Notes: generated by a model from the letters alone, not told the origin. Positions 34,788 through 48,036 are shown, counted from the stretch's first letter. The stretch is DNA of 64,000 nucleotides from an uncultured Cellvibrio sp. (GCA_946480695.1 CAMLKG010000021.1:1-64000), one strand, 5' to 3'. Program-made: numbers and translations.

Positions 34788-35396
34788 TTAGAGTGAGATA
34801 CCGCCAAAAGACATAAAGCCCAATGACATCAATCCCACTGTGATAAAGGTAATACCTAAGCCACGAAGACCTTCAGGTACATCAGAATATTTCATTTTTT
34901 CCTTGATGCTCGCGAGTACAACAATGGCAATCGCCCAACCCACACCGGAACCAAGACCATAAATCACGCTTTCAGTGAAATGGTAATCACGCTCAACCAT
35001 AAATAATGAGCCCGCCATAATCACACAATTCACCGTAATCAATGGTAAGAACACTCCCAACGCGTTATAGAGCGCAGGCATGTACTTATCCATTACGATT
35101 TCCATGATTTGTACAATCGCAGCGATTACACCAATAAATGAAATAAAGCTGAGGAATGTCAGGTCAACACCGGTTACTCCGGCCCATGCGAGGGCATCTT
35201 CTTTTAACAGGTATGTCAAAATCAGATTATTGGCAGGGACAGTTAAGGTTTGTACAACAATTACTGCGATACCCAAACCAATGGCAGCATTGATTTTTTT
35301 GGACATTGCCATAAAAGAACACATACCCAAAAAGAACGCCAATGCCATGTTTTCAATAAATACAGAGCGAACAAAAAGACCGAGTAAATGTTCCAT
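34788..35396 (-). CDS. nqrE: Na+-NQR subunit E (202 aa)
   Basis: A membrane subunit with six helices, paired in inverted topology with NqrD. The [10 protein letters not shown] segment near residue 25 carries one of the cysteines that hold the intramembrane iron centre; the partner Cys is near VNCVIMAG. The start is directly next to the nqrD stop (overlap of one base), typical for this operon. Length 198-202 is standard. Confidence 0.95.
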   Translation of the reverse strand: MEHLLGLFVRSVFIENMALAFFLGMCSFMAMSKKINAAIGLGIAVIVVQTLTVPANNLILTYLLKEDALAWAGVTGVDLTFLSFISFIGVIAAIVQIMEIVMDKYMPALYNALGVFLPLITVNCVIMAGSLFMVERDYHFTESVIYGLGSGVGWAIAIVVLASIKEKMKYSDVPEGLRGLGITFITVGLMSLGFMSFGGISL

Positions 35397-36064
35397 TATG
35401 CGATCTCCTGCGTAGTCACAGTGTTTGGTGAAATTTTGAAATCAGCTTTCTCAACCTGATTCTTCTTCCAGCTACGCATACCCCAGATAATCAAACCAAT
35501 AATGAAGAATGCGCTGGGAGGCAGCAACATCAGGCCGTTAGGTATATACCAACCACCATCGTTAGCGACTGGAAGAACCTGGATACCGAACCATTTACCC
35601 GCACCTAAAATCTCACGGAAAGTAGCGATTACGATCAGTAAAACCGAATAACCCAAACCATGGCCAATACCATCAAGGAAGCTGGGAACGGGTGGATTCT
35701 TAAGTGCAAAAGCTTCTGTCCGACCCATTACAATGCAATTGGTAATAATCAATCCAACAAATACTGAAAGCTGCTTACTAATATCATAAGCAACAGCTTT
35801 TAATACTTGGTCAACCACAATCACCAATGCAGAGATAATAATCATCTGGGCGATAATACGAACACTATTAGGCAAATAGTTACGCACCAACGACACAAAG
35901 AAGTTGGAGAAAGCAGACACTAAAGTCAGACCAATCGCCATTACCAGACTCACCTTCACACTTGAGGTTACAGCGAGTGCGGAACAGATCCCGAGGATTT
36001 GAAGAATCACCGGGTTATTTTCAAAAATCGGTTTTGTAAGCAGATCTTTCGTTTTAACACTCAT
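35396..36064 (-). CDS. nqrD: Na+-NQR subunit D (222 aa)
   Basis: A six-helix membrane subunit that helps form the sodium channel. [15 protein letters not shown] and [14 protein letters not shown] contain the conserved cysteines of the Fe site shared with NqrE. The hydrophilic C-terminus carries [12 protein letters not shown]. It overlaps nqrE by one base and starts two bases after the nqrC stop. Length matches the family. Confidence 0.95.
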   Translation of the reverse strand: MSVKTKDLLTKPIFENNPVILQILGICSALAVTSSVKVSLVMAIGLTLVSAFSNFFVSLVRNYLPNSVRIIAQMIIISALVIVVDQVLKAVAYDISKQLSVFVGLIITNCIVMGRTEAFALKNPPVPSFLDGIGHGLGYSVLLIVIATFREILGAGKWFGIQVLPVANDGGWYIPNGLMLLPPSAFFIIGLIIWGMRSWKKNQVEKADFKISPNTVTTQEIA

Positions 36065-36066
36065 GA

Positions 36067-36846
36067 TTATGCCTCTCCGTTTTTCAGATTAGTGAGGAAA
36101 GGTTTAAAACCGCTATCACCCATCCAGTACTTGACCAAATTATCGACACCTTTGCTTGTCAGGGTAGCTCCGGCCAGGCCGTCAACTTTGTATTCGGCAT
36201 CAGCCGTCGCAGCGTCAACATGGCCTTTAATCACATTAACTTTCACTTCCCCTGACTCTGAATAAATTTTCTTACCCAACCAAATCGATTTCCATTTCGG
36301 GTTATCCACTTCGCCACCAAGGCCCGGGGTTTCAGCGTGCGAATAGAAGCCGAACCCAAGGACGGTATTAAAGTCTTTATCCAATGCAATAAAACCGGAC
36401 ATAGTGGACCATAACCCTTTGCCACGCACGGGAAGAATGACGCGGCTCAAATTGCCAGCCTCATCATTCACCAAAAATACCTTGGCGTATTTTTCACGGG
36501 TTATCAGTTTTGCGATGTCTTCTTCCGGATTGAGTTGATCGAACATGCCCGGCTTTTTGGCAGAGGCGGTTTGGTCAAATCTTTCAACATCAGTGACAGC
36601 ATCAGTAAATTTACCGGTCGCCAGATCCACGATTTTCACCTGGATTTTTTCAAACTGGGCCTCAACCGAAACACCTTCCTGATACATGCCAGCCACACTC
36701 AAGACGTTCTTTTTGAAGTCGAGCGCTTTATTTTCTACCTGGTGCGGTCTCAACATAACGGCAGAACCGGCAACCAGAACAGACGCCACCAGGCACATAA
36801 CTAATGTGACAGTGATGGTGTATTTTGCGGTTTGTTGTCTAGACAC
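36067..36846 (-). CDS. nqrC: Na+-NQR subunit C, FMN-bearing (259 aa)
   Basis: The periplasmic FMN subunit. One membrane helix (about 12-34) is followed by a globular FMN domain. The flavin is attached by ApbE to a Thr in an S/T-G-A-T motif; here it reads GLAGATLTS, with Ala where Ser is usual, but the Thr is kept. The start is set at the GTG at 36844-36846 ([12 protein letters not shown]), which gives the normal 259 residues and overlaps nqrB by eight bases. A longer ATG frame at 36915 lies inside nqrB and does not match NqrC. Confidence 0.92.
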   Translation of the reverse strand: MSRQQTAKYTITVTLVMCLVASVLVAGSAVMLRPHQVENKALDFKKNVLSVAGMYQEGVSVEAQFEKIQVKIVDLATGKFTDAVTDVERFDQTASAKKPGMFDQLNPEEDIAKLITREKYAKVFLVNDEAGNLSRVILPVRGKGLWSTMSGFIALDKDFNTVLGFGFYSHAETPGLGGEVDNPKWKSIWLGKKIYSESGEVKVNVIKGHVDAATADAEYKVDGLAGATLTSKGVDNLVKYWMGDSGFKPFLTNLKNGEA

Positions 36847-38044
36847 GAGCCAGTCTCCGTTTGATATTGGATTGAACGACGAAGTAGTCGATGGTCGGGG
36901 CGAACATGTTGGCAAACAGGATTGCCAACATCATGCCTTCGGGATACGCCGGGTTAACCACGCGAATGGTAATGACCATAAAGCCGATGAGCGCACCGAA
37001 AATCCACTTGCCCGTATCCGTCATGGAGGCGGAAACCGGATCCGTTGCCATAAAGAACAAACCAAAGGCATAGCCGCCCAATACGAAGTGCCACCAGAAC
37101 GGCATTTCAAACATCGGGTTTTTACTGTCGGCACCCAGCCAGTTGTAAAGCAACACAGTGAGGACAGTACCGATAAGGGTGCCCAACACGATGCGTGTTG
37201 ATGCGATTCCCATGACCAACAACACAATACCGCCGATCATAATTGCCAGTGTCGAGGTTTCCCCAATGGAACCCTGCTCAAAACCGAGGAATGAATCCAT
37301 CCAGGTGATTTGGCTGGAAAGCGCATCCATCCCGCTTTGCGCAGCGATTGACAGTGCGGTCGCACCGGAATAACCATCAACAGCAGTCCAAACCGCATCA
37401 CCGGAAATATCAGCTGGGTAGGCAAAAAACAAAAACGCACGGCCGGTTAACGCCGGGTTCAAAAAGTTTTTGCCGGTGCCACCAAATACTTCCTTACCGA
37501 TCACAACGCCGAAGCTGATACCGAGGGCGGCTTGCCACAAGGGCAAATCAGGTGGGCAAATCAGTGCGAAGAGGATAGAGGTAACAAAGAAACCTTCGTT
37601 AACCTCGTGGCCGCGAACCATGGCAAACATGACCTCCCAGAAGCCGCCCACAATAAATACAGTGGCGTAAATAGGAAGGAAGTAAGCAGCACCGAGTACA
37701 AAGTTATCCCAGACACTATTGGGATCATGGCCGGCAAACCAGCTCACCAGCACGCCGTGCCAGTCATTAAGACCGGTCGCACCGGTAGCAGCCAGGATGG
37801 TATTAGCCTGCAAACCCACGTTGTACATTCCGAAAAACATCGCCGGGAATGCACACAACCATACGGTGATCATGATGCGCTTCAGGTCAATGCCGTCACG
37901 CACATGCGAGGTTGACTTGGTAACGTCTGCCGGCTTGTAAAAAACGGTGTCCACCGCTTCATAAAGCGCATACCATTTTTCGTATTTACCGCCTTTGTGG
38001 AAATGCGGCTCCATATCGTCGAGCAATTTTCTCAGACTCATCAT
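36839..38044 (-). CDS. nqrB: Na+-NQR subunit B, FMN-bearing (401 aa)
   Basis: The membrane core with about ten helices, riboflavin and covalent FMN. The flavin-attachment motif is intact in [10 protein letters not shown] (Thr). [14 protein letters not shown] opens the protein and [16 protein letters not shown] lies near the end. Length is usual. It starts directly after the nqrA stop and overlaps the nqrC start. Confidence 0.96.
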   Translation of the reverse strand: MMSLRKLLDDMEPHFHKGGKYEKWYALYEAVDTVFYKPADVTKSTSHVRDGIDLKRIMITVWLCAFPAMFFGMYNVGLQANTILAATGATGLNDWHGVLVSWFAGHDPNSVWDNFVLGAAYFLPIYATVFIVGGFWEVMFAMVRGHEVNEGFFVTSILFALICPPDLPLWQAALGISFGVVIGKEVFGGTGKNFLNPALTGRAFLFFAYPADISGDAVWTAVDGYSGATALSIAAQSGMDALSSQITWMDSFLGFEQGSIGETSTLAIMIGGIVLLVMGIASTRIVLGTLIGTVLTVLLYNWLGADSKNPMFEMPFWWHFVLGGYAFGLFFMATDPVSASMTDTGKWIFGALIGFMVITIRVVNPAYPEGMMLAILFANMFAPTIDYFVVQSNIKRRLARV

Positions 38045-39967
<1,923 letters not shown>

Positions 39968-42900
39968 ATGTTGAATTCGCTAACAGCACCACCAGTTTCA
40001 AATCGCCCGGGCAACCGCCAATATTGGGGCACACTGCACGGATCGGCCCAATCCCTTGCCATTGCCAATGCGGCGCGGGCTTATAAAGGGTTAAGCCTGG
40101 TAATCACCGCAGATACCAGCACCGCAATCAGGCTCGAAACCGAGCTGGCTTTTTTTGCCAGCAGCGGTGAAGCCCTTCCCGTCCTGCAATTGGCGGATTG
40201 GGAAACCCTGCCCTACGACACCATTTCACCGCACCAGGACATTATCTCCGAGCGCCTGCGCACGCTTTACCAGTTACCCTCGGTAAAACAAGGAATATTG
40301 GTAGTACCAGTAACTACCCTGCTGCAACGCTTGATGCCCCAGTCCTACCTTATCGGCAACAGTTTGATGGTATCGGTGGGTGAGCAAATCGACACCAACC
40401 AGTTACGCCAAAACCTGGAACGCGCGGGTTATCGTTGCGTGGATACGGTGTACGAACACGGTGAATTTGCCGTACGCGGTTCGCTGATGGATATTTTTCC
40501 CATGGGCAGTGACTTGCCCTATCGGATTGATTTATTCGACGACGAAATTGAAAGCCTGCGCACCTTCGATCCGGAAACCCAATTAACTATCGATAAGGTT
40601 GAGAAAATCCAGCTATTACCGGCGAAGGAATTCCCGCTCAATAAAACCGGCATTAATTTATTCAAGCAGCAATGGCTGGAGCGTTTTGATGTAAACCACA
40701 AAGCTTGCCCGGTATTCCAGGATATAAGCGCAGGCATTTCGCCACCGGGTATCGAATATTACTTGCCGTTGTTCTTTGAGGCCTGTAGCACGCTGTTTGA
40801 TTATTTACCCCAAAATACCCAGGTTTACGCGCTGGGTGATATTGAAAAATCCGCTGAAAATTTCTGGGTAGAATTACTGCGCCGCTATGAAAGCCGCCGC
40901 GTGGACCCTTTGCGTCCATTGCTGGCACCGCGCGATATTTACCTCGCCATTGATGAACTCTTTGGCCATTTGAAAAATTATTGCCGCACCTTTGTCGGTT
41001 CAGCACCGCTGGATATTAAAGAAGGCAACGTTAATTTCGCTACTGAAGCAACGCCATCATTACCTATTCGCGCACAAACGGACAATCCGCTCGCCGCAAT
41101 CCATGCATTTTTAATGGAGTTCAACGGGCGCGTTCTATTTTGCGCTGAATCTGCCGGACGCCGCGAAACCCTGCTGGAATTATTGGGTCGGATTCGTATT
41201 CGTCCCACCACCGTGGAAACCTGGGAAGAGTTCCTGGCGAGCAATGAAAAAATTGCGATTACTGTTGCCGCTTTGGAACAAGGCTTATTGCAAGCCGAAC
41301 CCAGGCTCGCCTTAATTGCCGAATCGCAATTATTCGGCGAACGTATCCAACAGCAACGTCGCCGCCAAAAAACGCAAGACAACGCCGATATGGTGGTGAA
41401 AAACCTGACCGAATTAAAAATCGGCGCTGCGGTGGTGCATATTGATCACGGCGTGGGCCGCTACCGCGGCCTCGAAACCATTACCATCGATAACCAGACC
41501 AATGAATTTTTAACCCTGGAATATGCTGACGAAGCCAAGCTCTACGTTCCGGTTACCAACCTGCACCTGATCAGCCGTTACAGCGGTGCAGAAGATGATT
41601 TGGCACCTTTGCATAGGCTCGGCAGTGAATCCTGGCAAAAAGCGCGAAAAAAAGCCGCTGAACAAATTCGCGATACAGCCGCTGAATTACTGGAAGTTTA
41701 CGCGCGCCGCGCGGCACGCAGGGGGTTTGCATTTCCCGATCCGAAAACAGCTTATGAAGCTTTTTCTGCAAGTTTTCCCTTTGAGGAAACGCCCGACCAG
41801 CAACGAGCAATTGAATCAGTGATCAGCGATATGCTTTCACCCAAACCTATGGATCGCCTGGTGTGTGGTGACGTTGGTTTCGGTAAAACCGAAGTCGCCA
41901 TGCGCGCTGCATTTGTCGCGAGCCACGGTGGCAAACAAGTGGCAATACTCGCCCCAACTACCCTGCTTGCACAGCAACACTACGAGTCCTTAAAAGATCG
42001 CTTCGCCGAATGGCCCATTACCATTGAAGTACTTTCACGTTTCCGTACCACCAGGGAAGTGAACCAGGTATTGGAACGCATAGCGGAAGGCAAAGTGGAT
42101 ATAGTGGTCGGCACACACAAATTATTGCAGCCGGACATCAAATTCAAGAACCTCGGCTTGTTAATTATTGATGAAGAACATCGCTTTGGTGTACGCCAGA
42201 AAGAACAAATCAAAGCCATGCGTTCGGAGATCGATATCCTCACATTAACTGCTACACCTATCCCACGCACATTGAATATGTCCATGGCGGGCATTCGCGA
42301 TTTATCAATTATCGCGACGCCGCCCGCGCGACGCCTTTCGGTGAAAACCTTTGTACGCACATATGATGAAGCCACAATTAAAGAAGCAATCCTGCGCGAA
42401 ATTTTGCGCGGCGGCCAAGTGTATTATTTGCACAATGAAGTGGACACCATTGAAAAAACCGCGCGTGAATTGCAGGAATTAATCCCGGAATCCCGCATTG
42501 CGGTTGGCCACGGCCAAATGCGCGAACGCGACCTGGAACGGGTCATGAGCGATTTTTATCACAAACGTTTCAACATCATGGTATGTACTACCATTATCGA
42601 AACCGGTATTGATATTCCGAGTGCCAACACCATCATTATCAATCGCGCCGATAAATTCGGCCTCGCGCAGCTACATCAATTACGTGGCCGCGTTGGCCGT
42701 TCGCATCACCAGGCTTACGCTTACCTGTTAACGCCGGATCGTCGCAGCATGACTGACGATGCGGTAAAACGCCTGGAAGCAATCAGCGCGGCGGAAGACC
42801 TGGGTGCCGGTTTTACCCTGGCGACTTACGATATGGAAATCCGTGGCGCCGGCGAATTGTTGGGTGAGGAACAGAGCGGGCAAATCCAGACCATTGGTTT

Positions 42901-43426
42901 CTCGCTTTATATGGATATGCTTGACCGCGCGGTAAAAGCTATTCGCCAGGGCAAGCAGGCAGATTTGGAAAAAGCCCTAAGCGAAGCCATAGAAATTAAC
43001 CTGCGTATCCCCGCATTGATTCCATCGGATTACCTACCGGACGTGCATACGCGCCTGGTGATGTACAAGCGCCTGGCAAACGCGCAAAGTGAAGAAGCAT
43101 TACGCGATTTACAAGTGGAGATGATTGACCGTTTTGGTTTGTTGCCAGAGGCAATAAAAAATTTATTCCGTGTTACACAAATCAAAATTCGCGCCGAAGC
43201 GATTGGTATTACCAAACTGGAAGCCAACAACCGTGGTGGCAAGGTGGAATTTGCCAGCGATACCAAGGTAGATCCCCTGCAAATTGTAAAACTGGTACAA
43301 AGCCAACCGCGTATTTATAAATTGGAAGGGGCAAACCAACTAAAATTTTCCATGGATTTGGAAGCAACTGAAAAACGTATTCAAGCGGTGATTGATTTAC
43401 TGGAATACCTCACACCCAAACATTAA
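39968..43426 (+). CDS. mfd: Transcription-repair coupling factor (1152 aa)
   Basis: Removes RNA polymerase stalled at DNA lesions and recruits UvrA. It has a UvrB-like N-terminal region (residues 15-340), an RNA-polymerase-interacting CarD-like domain near residues 475-560 (AAVVHIDHGVGRYRGLE), and helicase motifs: Walker A CGDVGFGKTE, DEEH box, TATPIPRTLNM, and VI motif QLRGRVGRSHHQAYAY. The TRCF C-terminal domain follows. The start ATG 39968 (LNSLTAPPVSN) gives the normal length; longer in-frame frames are unrelated. Confidence 0.96.
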   Translation: MLNSLTAPPVSNRPGNRQYWGTLHGSAQSLAIANAARAYKGLSLVITADTSTAIRLETELAFFASSGEALPVLQLADWETLPYDTISPHQDIISERLRTLYQLPSVKQGILVVPVTTLLQRLMPQSYLIGNSLMVSVGEQIDTNQLRQNLERAGYRCVDTVYEHGEFAVRGSLMDIFPMGSDLPYRIDLFDDEIESLRTFDPETQLTIDKVEKIQLLPAKEFPLNKTGINLFKQQWLERFDVNHKACPVFQDISAGISPPGIEYYLPLFFEACSTLFDYLPQNTQVYALGDIEKSAENFWVELLRRYESRRVDPLRPLLAPRDIYLAIDELFGHLKNYCRTFVGSAPLDIKEGNVNFATEATPSLPIRAQTDNPLAAIHAFLMEFNGRVLFCAESAGRRETLLELLGRIRIRPTTVETWEEFLASNEKIAITVAALEQGLLQAEPRLALIAESQLFGERIQQQRRRQKTQDNADMVVKNLTELKIGAAVVHIDHGVGRYRGLETITIDNQTNEFLTLEYADEAKLYVPVTNLHLISRYSGAEDDLAPLHRLGSESWQKARKKAAEQIRDTAAELLEVYARRAARRGFAFPDPKTAYEAFSASFPFEETPDQQRAIESVISDMLSPKPMDRLVCGDVGFGKTEVAMRAAFVASHGGKQVAILAPTTLLAQQHYESLKDRFAEWPITIEVLSRFRTTREVNQVLERIAEGKVDIVVGTHKLLQPDIKFKNLGLLIIDEEHRFGVRQKEQIKAMRSEIDILTLTATPIPRTLNMSMAGIRDLSIIATPPARRLSVKTFVRTYDEATIKEAILREILRGGQVYYLHNEVDTIEKTARELQELIPESRIAVGHGQMRERDLERVMSDFYHKRFNIMVCTTIIETGIDIPSANTIIINRADKFGLAQLHQLRGRVGRSHHQAYAYLLTPDRRSMTDDAVKRLEAISAAEDLGAGFTLATYDMEIRGAGELLGEEQSGQIQTIGFSLYMDMLDRAVKAIRQGKQADLEKALSEAIEINLRIPALIPSDYLPDVHTRLVMYKRLANAQSEEALRDLQVEMIDRFGLLPEAIKNLFRVTQIKIRAEAIGITKLEANNRGGKVEFASDTKVDPLQIVKLVQSQPRIYKLEGANQLKFSMDLEATEKRIQAVIDLLEYLTPKH

Positions 43427-43455
43427 TGGTTAACTCTGATTCATCGGGATTATTT

Positions 43456-44331
43456 ATGAAAATTCTTTCGCGCTTATCGTGTACCGCGATTGCTACCCTG
43501 TTCGTCGCCACAACAGCATCGGCGCAACTATCGAAACCCAACCATGAGGGCTGGTATCAGGTTGAGCTAATTGTGTTCGCACGTAAAGATGATTCGGGGC
43601 AAGAACATTGGCCAAGCAATATCAAATTGCGTTACCCCGGTGATTGGGTGGAATTAAAGGATCCTGATGCGGTGGTTAGCCACGATGGAACTAATGACTT
43701 GCCTGCAACGGCTGTTGATTTGACTAAAGAAGCATTTTATCGGTTGCCAGCCACTGATCGGCAATTAAATGCCCAAGCAAAAAAACTCCAACAAAATCCG
43801 CGTTTTGAACTCTTATTCCATCAAGCCTGGCGACAAATTATCACTAATAAAAAATCATCCAAGGCAATTTTAATTAACGGCGGCCGGCAATATGGGCAAC
43901 ATCAAACACTGGAAGGCAGCATTCGCTTAAGTGTGGCAACCTACCTGGAGCTGCAAACCAACCTCTGGTATTCCCAGTTTGATTTGAACGTAGGCCAGGA
44001 GGTTACTCGCCAATGGCCGGCAATCCCATTGAGCCCTAATTACATCCATGCAAATACGGGCAACCTTTCGCTGGACTCAGACCTGGAACTGGATCAGGCA
44101 CTGGCCGCTGAAAACCAGCAGTGGGCCAGCGGCACGTTTAATCAAACTGATGAGATGGCGGCAACGGGAAATACTGCATCTGAATATGTAACCCGCCAAA
44201 TTATTTTATTGCAACAGGAGCGGGACATGCGCAGCGGTGAAGTACATTACCTGGATCATCCTGTGCTTGCGCTACTGATTCAAGTAACGCCTTATACATC
44301 GCCGCCAACAAACACCTCACCGGTAAATTAA
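43456..44331 (+). CDS. CsiV-family periplasmic protein (291 aa)
   Basis: A signal peptide (residues 1-23, cleavage after ASA) is followed by a WYQVELIVFARKD start, characteristic of the CsiV family (cell shape and envelope integrity; the Vibrio member binds peptidoglycan). Further family parts are FELLFHQAWRQI and LEGSIRLSVATYLELQ. It lies 29 bases downstream of mfd, where CsiV genes usually stand in this bacterial group. The start at ATG 43456 is chosen for its signal peptide; an ATG ten codons upstream overlaps mfd. A terminator follows. Confidence 0.85.
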   Translation: MKILSRLSCTAIATLFVATTASAQLSKPNHEGWYQVELIVFARKDDSGQEHWPSNIKLRYPGDWVELKDPDAVVSHDGTNDLPATAVDLTKEAFYRLPATDRQLNAQAKKLQQNPRFELLFHQAWRQIITNKKSSKAILINGGRQYGQHQTLEGSIRLSVATYLELQTNLWYSQFDLNVGQEVTRQWPAIPLSPNYIHANTGNLSLDSDLELDQALAAENQQWASGTFNQTDEMAATGNTASEYVTRQIILLQQERDMRSGEVHYLDHPVLALLIQVTPYTSPPTNTSPVN

Positions 44332-44340
44332 ATGATAAAA

Positions 44341-44376
44341 ATAAAAACCCCGGATAAGCCGGGGTTTTTATTTTTA
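44341..44376 (+). terminator. Intrinsic terminator after the CsiV-like gene
   Basis: AAAAACCCCGG pairs with CCGGGGTTTTT around a five-base loop and is followed by a T-rich run. The symmetry lets it serve both the CsiV-like gene and the convergent cold-shock gene. Confidence 0.9.
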
Positions 44377-44387
44377 TCAAGAAAATT

Positions 44388-44603
44388 CTAGCCTAGCAAA
44401 ACTACATCTTCCGCCTGTAAGCCTTTATCCCCTTTCTGCAACTGAAATTCAACGTTTTGACCTTCAGTCAATGAGCGGTAACCTTCCGCACGGATATTCC
44501 GGTAATGTACGAAAATATCCTCGCCTCCTTCTCCTCTGGTTATAAAGCCATATCCACGCACGTTATTAAACCATTTAACAGTGCCAATCTCACGATCTGC
44601 CAT
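44388..44603 (-). CDS. Cold-shock-domain protein (71 aa)
   Basis: A single cold-shock domain that binds single-stranded RNA or DNA. It opens GTVKWFNNVRGYGFI (RNP1 as RGYGFI) followed by EDIFVHYRNI (RNP2). The HY in place of HF or HFS and the extra GEGGEDI loop match Pseudomonas-type CspA/CapB relatives rather than E. coli CspA. The start is ATG 44601-44603; an in-frame upstream run of 28 codons is unrelated and likely part of the leader. The long upstream region could form a leader as in other csp genes. Confidence 0.92.
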   Translation of the reverse strand: MADREIGTVKWFNNVRGYGFITRGEGGEDIFVHYRNIRAEGYRSLTEGQNVEFQLQKGDKGLQAEDVVLLG

Positions 44604-44939
44604 ATGAAACACCTCTACAGCCTTGATGCTTATTGTTATTTGCTCGGTTTGTCTCATCCGTTGATCGCCAGCACAGCAGGCCAGCACCTATCCAGAACTA
44701 ACGGGAATTAGGCGTTAGAACCCGATTACCCGAGTTAACAGATATTAACAAAACTTGGAAATAAGAGGTGATTTTTTTGTTGCTTCTTCAACGAAATTGC
44801 ATATTTTGCAAATATGAAAATAGTTTTCTTACTATTATTCATATTTGAAGCAAAGTGCTCCGCACCATAGGCTCGAAAGTTCAATTTGAATACGCGACCC
44901 TATACGTAACAGAAAAACTTGAGTATTCCCTCGCGCTAT
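44604..44939. promoter_or_regulatory. Leader/promoter region of the cold-shock gene
   Basis: These 336 bases lie between the cold-shock gene and the stop of the upstream minus-strand hpt gene. Cold-shock mRNAs commonly have long structured leaders, and the AT-rich part (44755-44850) is a good place for a promoter, but I cannot fix one. No gene is visible, and no clear terminator for hpt. Confidence 0.4.
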
Positions 44940-45485
44940 TTATTCTTTCCTGGCGAAAATGCCCGGCGCGTTACGCCAATAATTGTGGTAATCCATACCG
45001 AAACCAAAAACATAACGATCCGGAATATCCAAAGCGCTGTAGTTTGCAATGATCGGTGCGCGGTATCCCGCAATCCTTTTTGTCCCAAGGACGGCGATGC
45101 TGACTGACGCCGCGCCTTCAGCAAAACAATCACCAACGATCGCGTTGAGGGTAATTCCCTGATCAAGTAAATCATCGACCAATAGAATGTGTCGATTTAA
45201 CAAAGCAACTTCCGGCTTGCGTTTCCAAACCAATTGGTTGCCTTGCAATTCACCTTGATAACGCGTCGCGTGCACATAATCAACTTCCAACAGGAAATTA
45301 AGCCGGGGCAATAAAAAACCCAGCGTGGCAAGGCTTCCATTCATGACACCCAATACGAGCGGATTTTTTTTGCCCAGGTCACGCGTGATGGGAGCAACCA
45401 GTTGTTCCAACGCGTTCTCAACATCGCGCAAACTGAATAAACATTCAGCGTCGGCGTATATTTGATAGAGCTGTTCATCATTCAT
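44940..45485 (-). CDS. Hypoxanthine-guanine phosphoribosyltransferase (181 aa)
   Basis: Salvages purine bases by attaching them to PRPP. The PRPP-binding motif is HILLVDDLLDQGITL (about residues 98-112), with a preceding LGVMNGSLATLGFL loop and a purine-binding YVFGFGMDYHNYWRN region near the end. It closely matches the family, often named hpt or HGPRT; the exact base preference cannot be told. The ATG lies two bases after the mgsA stop, so the two genes form an operon. Confidence 0.9.
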   Translation of the reverse strand: MNDEQLYQIYADAECLFSLRDVENALEQLVAPITRDLGKKNPLVLGVMNGSLATLGFLLPRLNFLLEVDYVHATRYQGELQGNQLVWKRKPEVALLNRHILLVDDLLDQGITLNAIVGDCFAEGAASVSIAVLGTKRIAGYRAPIIANYSALDIPDRYVFGFGMDYHNYWRNAPGIFARKE

Positions 45486-45487
45486 AG

Positions 45488-45955
45488 TTATTGGCTTAGG
45501 CCCGCGCGCTTGGCAAGGTAGGCCGTGTAATCCGGCACAGAATGGGTGGATTCATTATCAAACAATGGTGATGCCACCATAAAGTCGGCAGAACTTTGAT
45601 TACACGCGACCGGAATATTCCACACCGCAGCAATACGCAGTAACGCTTTTACATCCGGGTCGTGGGGCATGGGTTCAAACGGATCCCAGAAAAAAATCAG
45701 CATGTCCACCTTGCCTTCCGTAATCAGCGCACCGATTTGCTGGTCCCCCCCCAATGGGCCGGAAATTAATTTGTTAATCGGCAATCCGGTTTCTTTTTCA
45801 ATGACAGTCCCGGTGGTGCCGGTTGCGTAAAGGCTATGTTTTTCCAAATCACCACAGTGCTGTTTACACCAGGCTAATAAATCCTGCTTTCTATTATCAT
45901 GCGCCACCAGGGCGATAGATTTTGTCGCTGGCAAACTAATGTTTTTGTATTCCAT
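45488..45955 (-). CDS. mgsA: Methylglyoxal synthase (155 aa)
   Basis: Converts dihydroxyacetone phosphate to methylglyoxal and phosphate, a bypass that relieves sugar-phosphate stress. It has [13 protein letters not shown], the phosphate-binding [15 protein letters not shown], and a catalytic-region [19 protein letters not shown] with the key Asp and His. Length is normal. The start is ATG 45953-45955; a TTG two codons upstream is less likely. It is first of a two-gene unit with the phosphoribosyltransferase gene. Confidence 0.95.
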   Translation of the reverse strand: MEYKNISLPATKSIALVAHDNRKQDLLAWCKQHCGDLEKHSLYATGTTGTVIEKETGLPINKLISGPLGGDQQIGALITEGKVDMLIFFWDPFEPMPHDPDVKALLRIAAVWNIPVACNQSSADFMVASPLFDNESTHSVPDYTAYLAKRAGLSQ

Positions 45956-45983
45956 AAGCAAAACCTTGGCAGTCGGAAAAAGA

Positions 45984-46019
45984 AAAATGACCTTGACTGA
46001 TTATAGACAAGGTCATTTT
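45984..46019 (-). terminator. Intrinsic terminator of htpG
   Basis: AAAATGACCTTG and CAAGGTCATTTT form a perfect 12-base stem around a 12-base loop. On the minus strand it is followed by TTTCTTTTTC, about 40 bases past the htpG stop and just before mgsA. Confidence 0.88.
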
Positions 46020-46059
46020 GAATGGCACCCGTAACCGGGCTGGCAGGGCTTTAGCCTGG

Positions 46060-47964
46060 TTAATTGCTTAATTCCAACAGCAATTTATTCAAGCGCTGTA
46101 CATAAGCCGCCGGATCTTGCAGTTGCGCGCCCTCAGCGAGATTGGCCTGGTCAAATAAAATATGCGCCAAATCACCAAAGCGGGCTTCATTGGCTTCTGC
46201 TTCCAATTTTTTCACCAGCGGATGCTCGGGGTTCAATTCAAAGATAGGCTTGGAATCAGGAACCTTTTGACCCGCAGCCTCAAGGATACGGCGCATTTGT
46301 GCGCCCATATCGTATTCGCCAACTACTACGCAGGCAGGCGAATCTGTCAAGCGATGGGTGATACGCACCTCGGCAACCTGATCATCCAATGCCGTTTTCA
46401 CCCGTTCCAACAGTGGTTTCAGTTGCTCAGCCACTTTTTCCTGGGCTTGTTTTTCCTCTTCAGTATCCAATTTGCCCAAGTCCAGCTCACCCTTACCCAC
46501 ATCCTGGAAGTGCTTGCCTTCAAATTCTTGCAGATGGCTCATTAACCACTCATCAACTCGATCCGACAACAGCAGCACTTCAATACCTTTTTTACGGAAA
46601 ACTTCCAAGTGCGGGCTGCTCTTCGCCGTATTAAAGTTCTCCGCAGCGATGTAATAGATCTTTTCCTGGCCTTCTTTCATACGCGCAACATAATCGTCGA
46701 GCGACTGATCCTGATCCGCTTTATCGGTATGGGTAGATGCAAAACGCAGGAGTTTGGCAATTTTTTCGCGGTTCGCAAAATCCTCAGCTGGCCCCTCTTT
46801 CATGACCTGGCCGAATTCCTTCCAGAATTTACTGTAATCTTCCGGCTCGCTTTTTGCCATTTTACTTAACATGTCCAATACACGCTTGGTCAATGCAGAA
46901 CGCATTGAATCGATATTCGGATCTTTCTGCAAAATCTCGCGCGAAACGTTCAGGCTCAAATCGTTGGAATCTACAACACCCTTAATGAAACGCAGGTAAA
47001 GCGGCAAGAACTGCTCCGCATCATCCATAATAAAGGTGCGTTGTACATATAATTTCAAACCACGCGATGCATCGCGATTGTAGAGATCGAACGGAGCACG
47101 TGCGGGCACATACAACAAACTTGTGTAGTCCAGGTTACCTTCGACACGGTTATGGCTCCAGCTTAATGGATCAGTAAAATCGTGGCTCACGTGTTTGTAA
47201 AATTCTTTATATTCATCGTCGGTAATATCCGAGCGAGAGCGAGTCCAGAGTGCCGTTGCAGTATTGATAACCTCATCTTCCGGTTCTTTTTTCTCAGCAT
47301 CCTCACCAACCGGAGTTTGTTTTTGCATCACAACGGGAATGGCGATGTGATCCGAATATTTTTTGATGATTGAGCGCAAACGCCAGTGGTCAGCGAATTC
47401 AATTGCATCATCTTTCAAATGCAACTCAACGGTGGTCCCACGTGAAGTTTTTTCGGTGGTTTCTACGGTAAACTCTGCTTCACCGGTGCATTCCCAGCGC
47501 ACTGCTTCGTCAGCAGGCGCACCAGCGCGACGAGTGGTAACAATGACCTTATCCGCAACAATGAACGCTGAATAAAAGCCCACGCCAAATTGACCGATTA
47601 ACTGCGCATCTTTTTTCTGGTCACCCGTTAGCTTCTGCATAAATTGTGCAGTACCGGATTTTGCAATAGTACCCAGGTTATCGATCACTTCTTCGCGCGA
47701 CATGCCAATGCCGTTATCGCTGATAGTCAGGGTTTTGGCATCCTTATCAAAACTTACCCGAATTTTTAAATCGGCATCGCCCTCGTAAAGATCACCATTT
47801 GATACCGCTTCAAAACGCAATTTATCGGCGGCATCCGACGCGTTGGAAACCAGTTCACGCAGGAAAATTTCCTTGTTTGAATATAACGAATGGATCATTA
47901 AATGCAGCAATTGTTTGGCTTCAGTCTGGAAGCCACGAGTCTCTTTGCGGGCATCAACGGTCAT
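46060..47964 (-). CDS. htpG: Chaperone HtpG, bacterial Hsp90 (634 aa)
   Basis: ATP-driven chaperone. The N-terminal ATPase (residues 1-230) has [27 protein letters not shown] and [11 protein letters not shown]; a middle domain follows (about 235-500, with [20 protein letters not shown]), then a dimerisation domain whose end is LLELSN. Length is standard. The ATG is preceded by AGGAGC. A near-consensus sigma-32 promoter lies about 75-100 bases upstream, fitting heat-shock control. Confidence 0.97.
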   Translation of the reverse strand: MTVDARKETRGFQTEAKQLLHLMIHSLYSNKEIFLRELVSNASDAADKLRFEAVSNGDLYEGDADLKIRVSFDKDAKTLTISDNGIGMSREEVIDNLGTIAKSGTAQFMQKLTGDQKKDAQLIGQFGVGFYSAFIVADKVIVTTRRAGAPADEAVRWECTGEAEFTVETTEKTSRGTTVELHLKDDAIEFADHWRLRSIIKKYSDHIAIPVVMQKQTPVGEDAEKKEPEDEVINTATALWTRSRSDITDDEYKEFYKHVSHDFTDPLSWSHNRVEGNLDYTSLLYVPARAPFDLYNRDASRGLKLYVQRTFIMDDAEQFLPLYLRFIKGVVDSNDLSLNVSREILQKDPNIDSMRSALTKRVLDMLSKMAKSEPEDYSKFWKEFGQVMKEGPAEDFANREKIAKLLRFASTHTDKADQDQSLDDYVARMKEGQEKIYYIAAENFNTAKSSPHLEVFRKKGIEVLLLSDRVDEWLMSHLQEFEGKHFQDVGKGELDLGKLDTEEEKQAQEKVAEQLKPLLERVKTALDDQVAEVRITHRLTDSPACVVVGEYDMGAQMRRILEAAGQKVPDSKPIFELNPEHPLVKKLEAEANEARFGDLAHILFDQANLAEGAQLQDPAAYVQRLNKLLLELSN

Positions 47965-48036
47965 TTTAAGCTCCTGAGTACATTATTTAGGGTTTACAAC
48001 TGTGAGCCGCAAAACCAGGCCCACGAGAATGAACTC

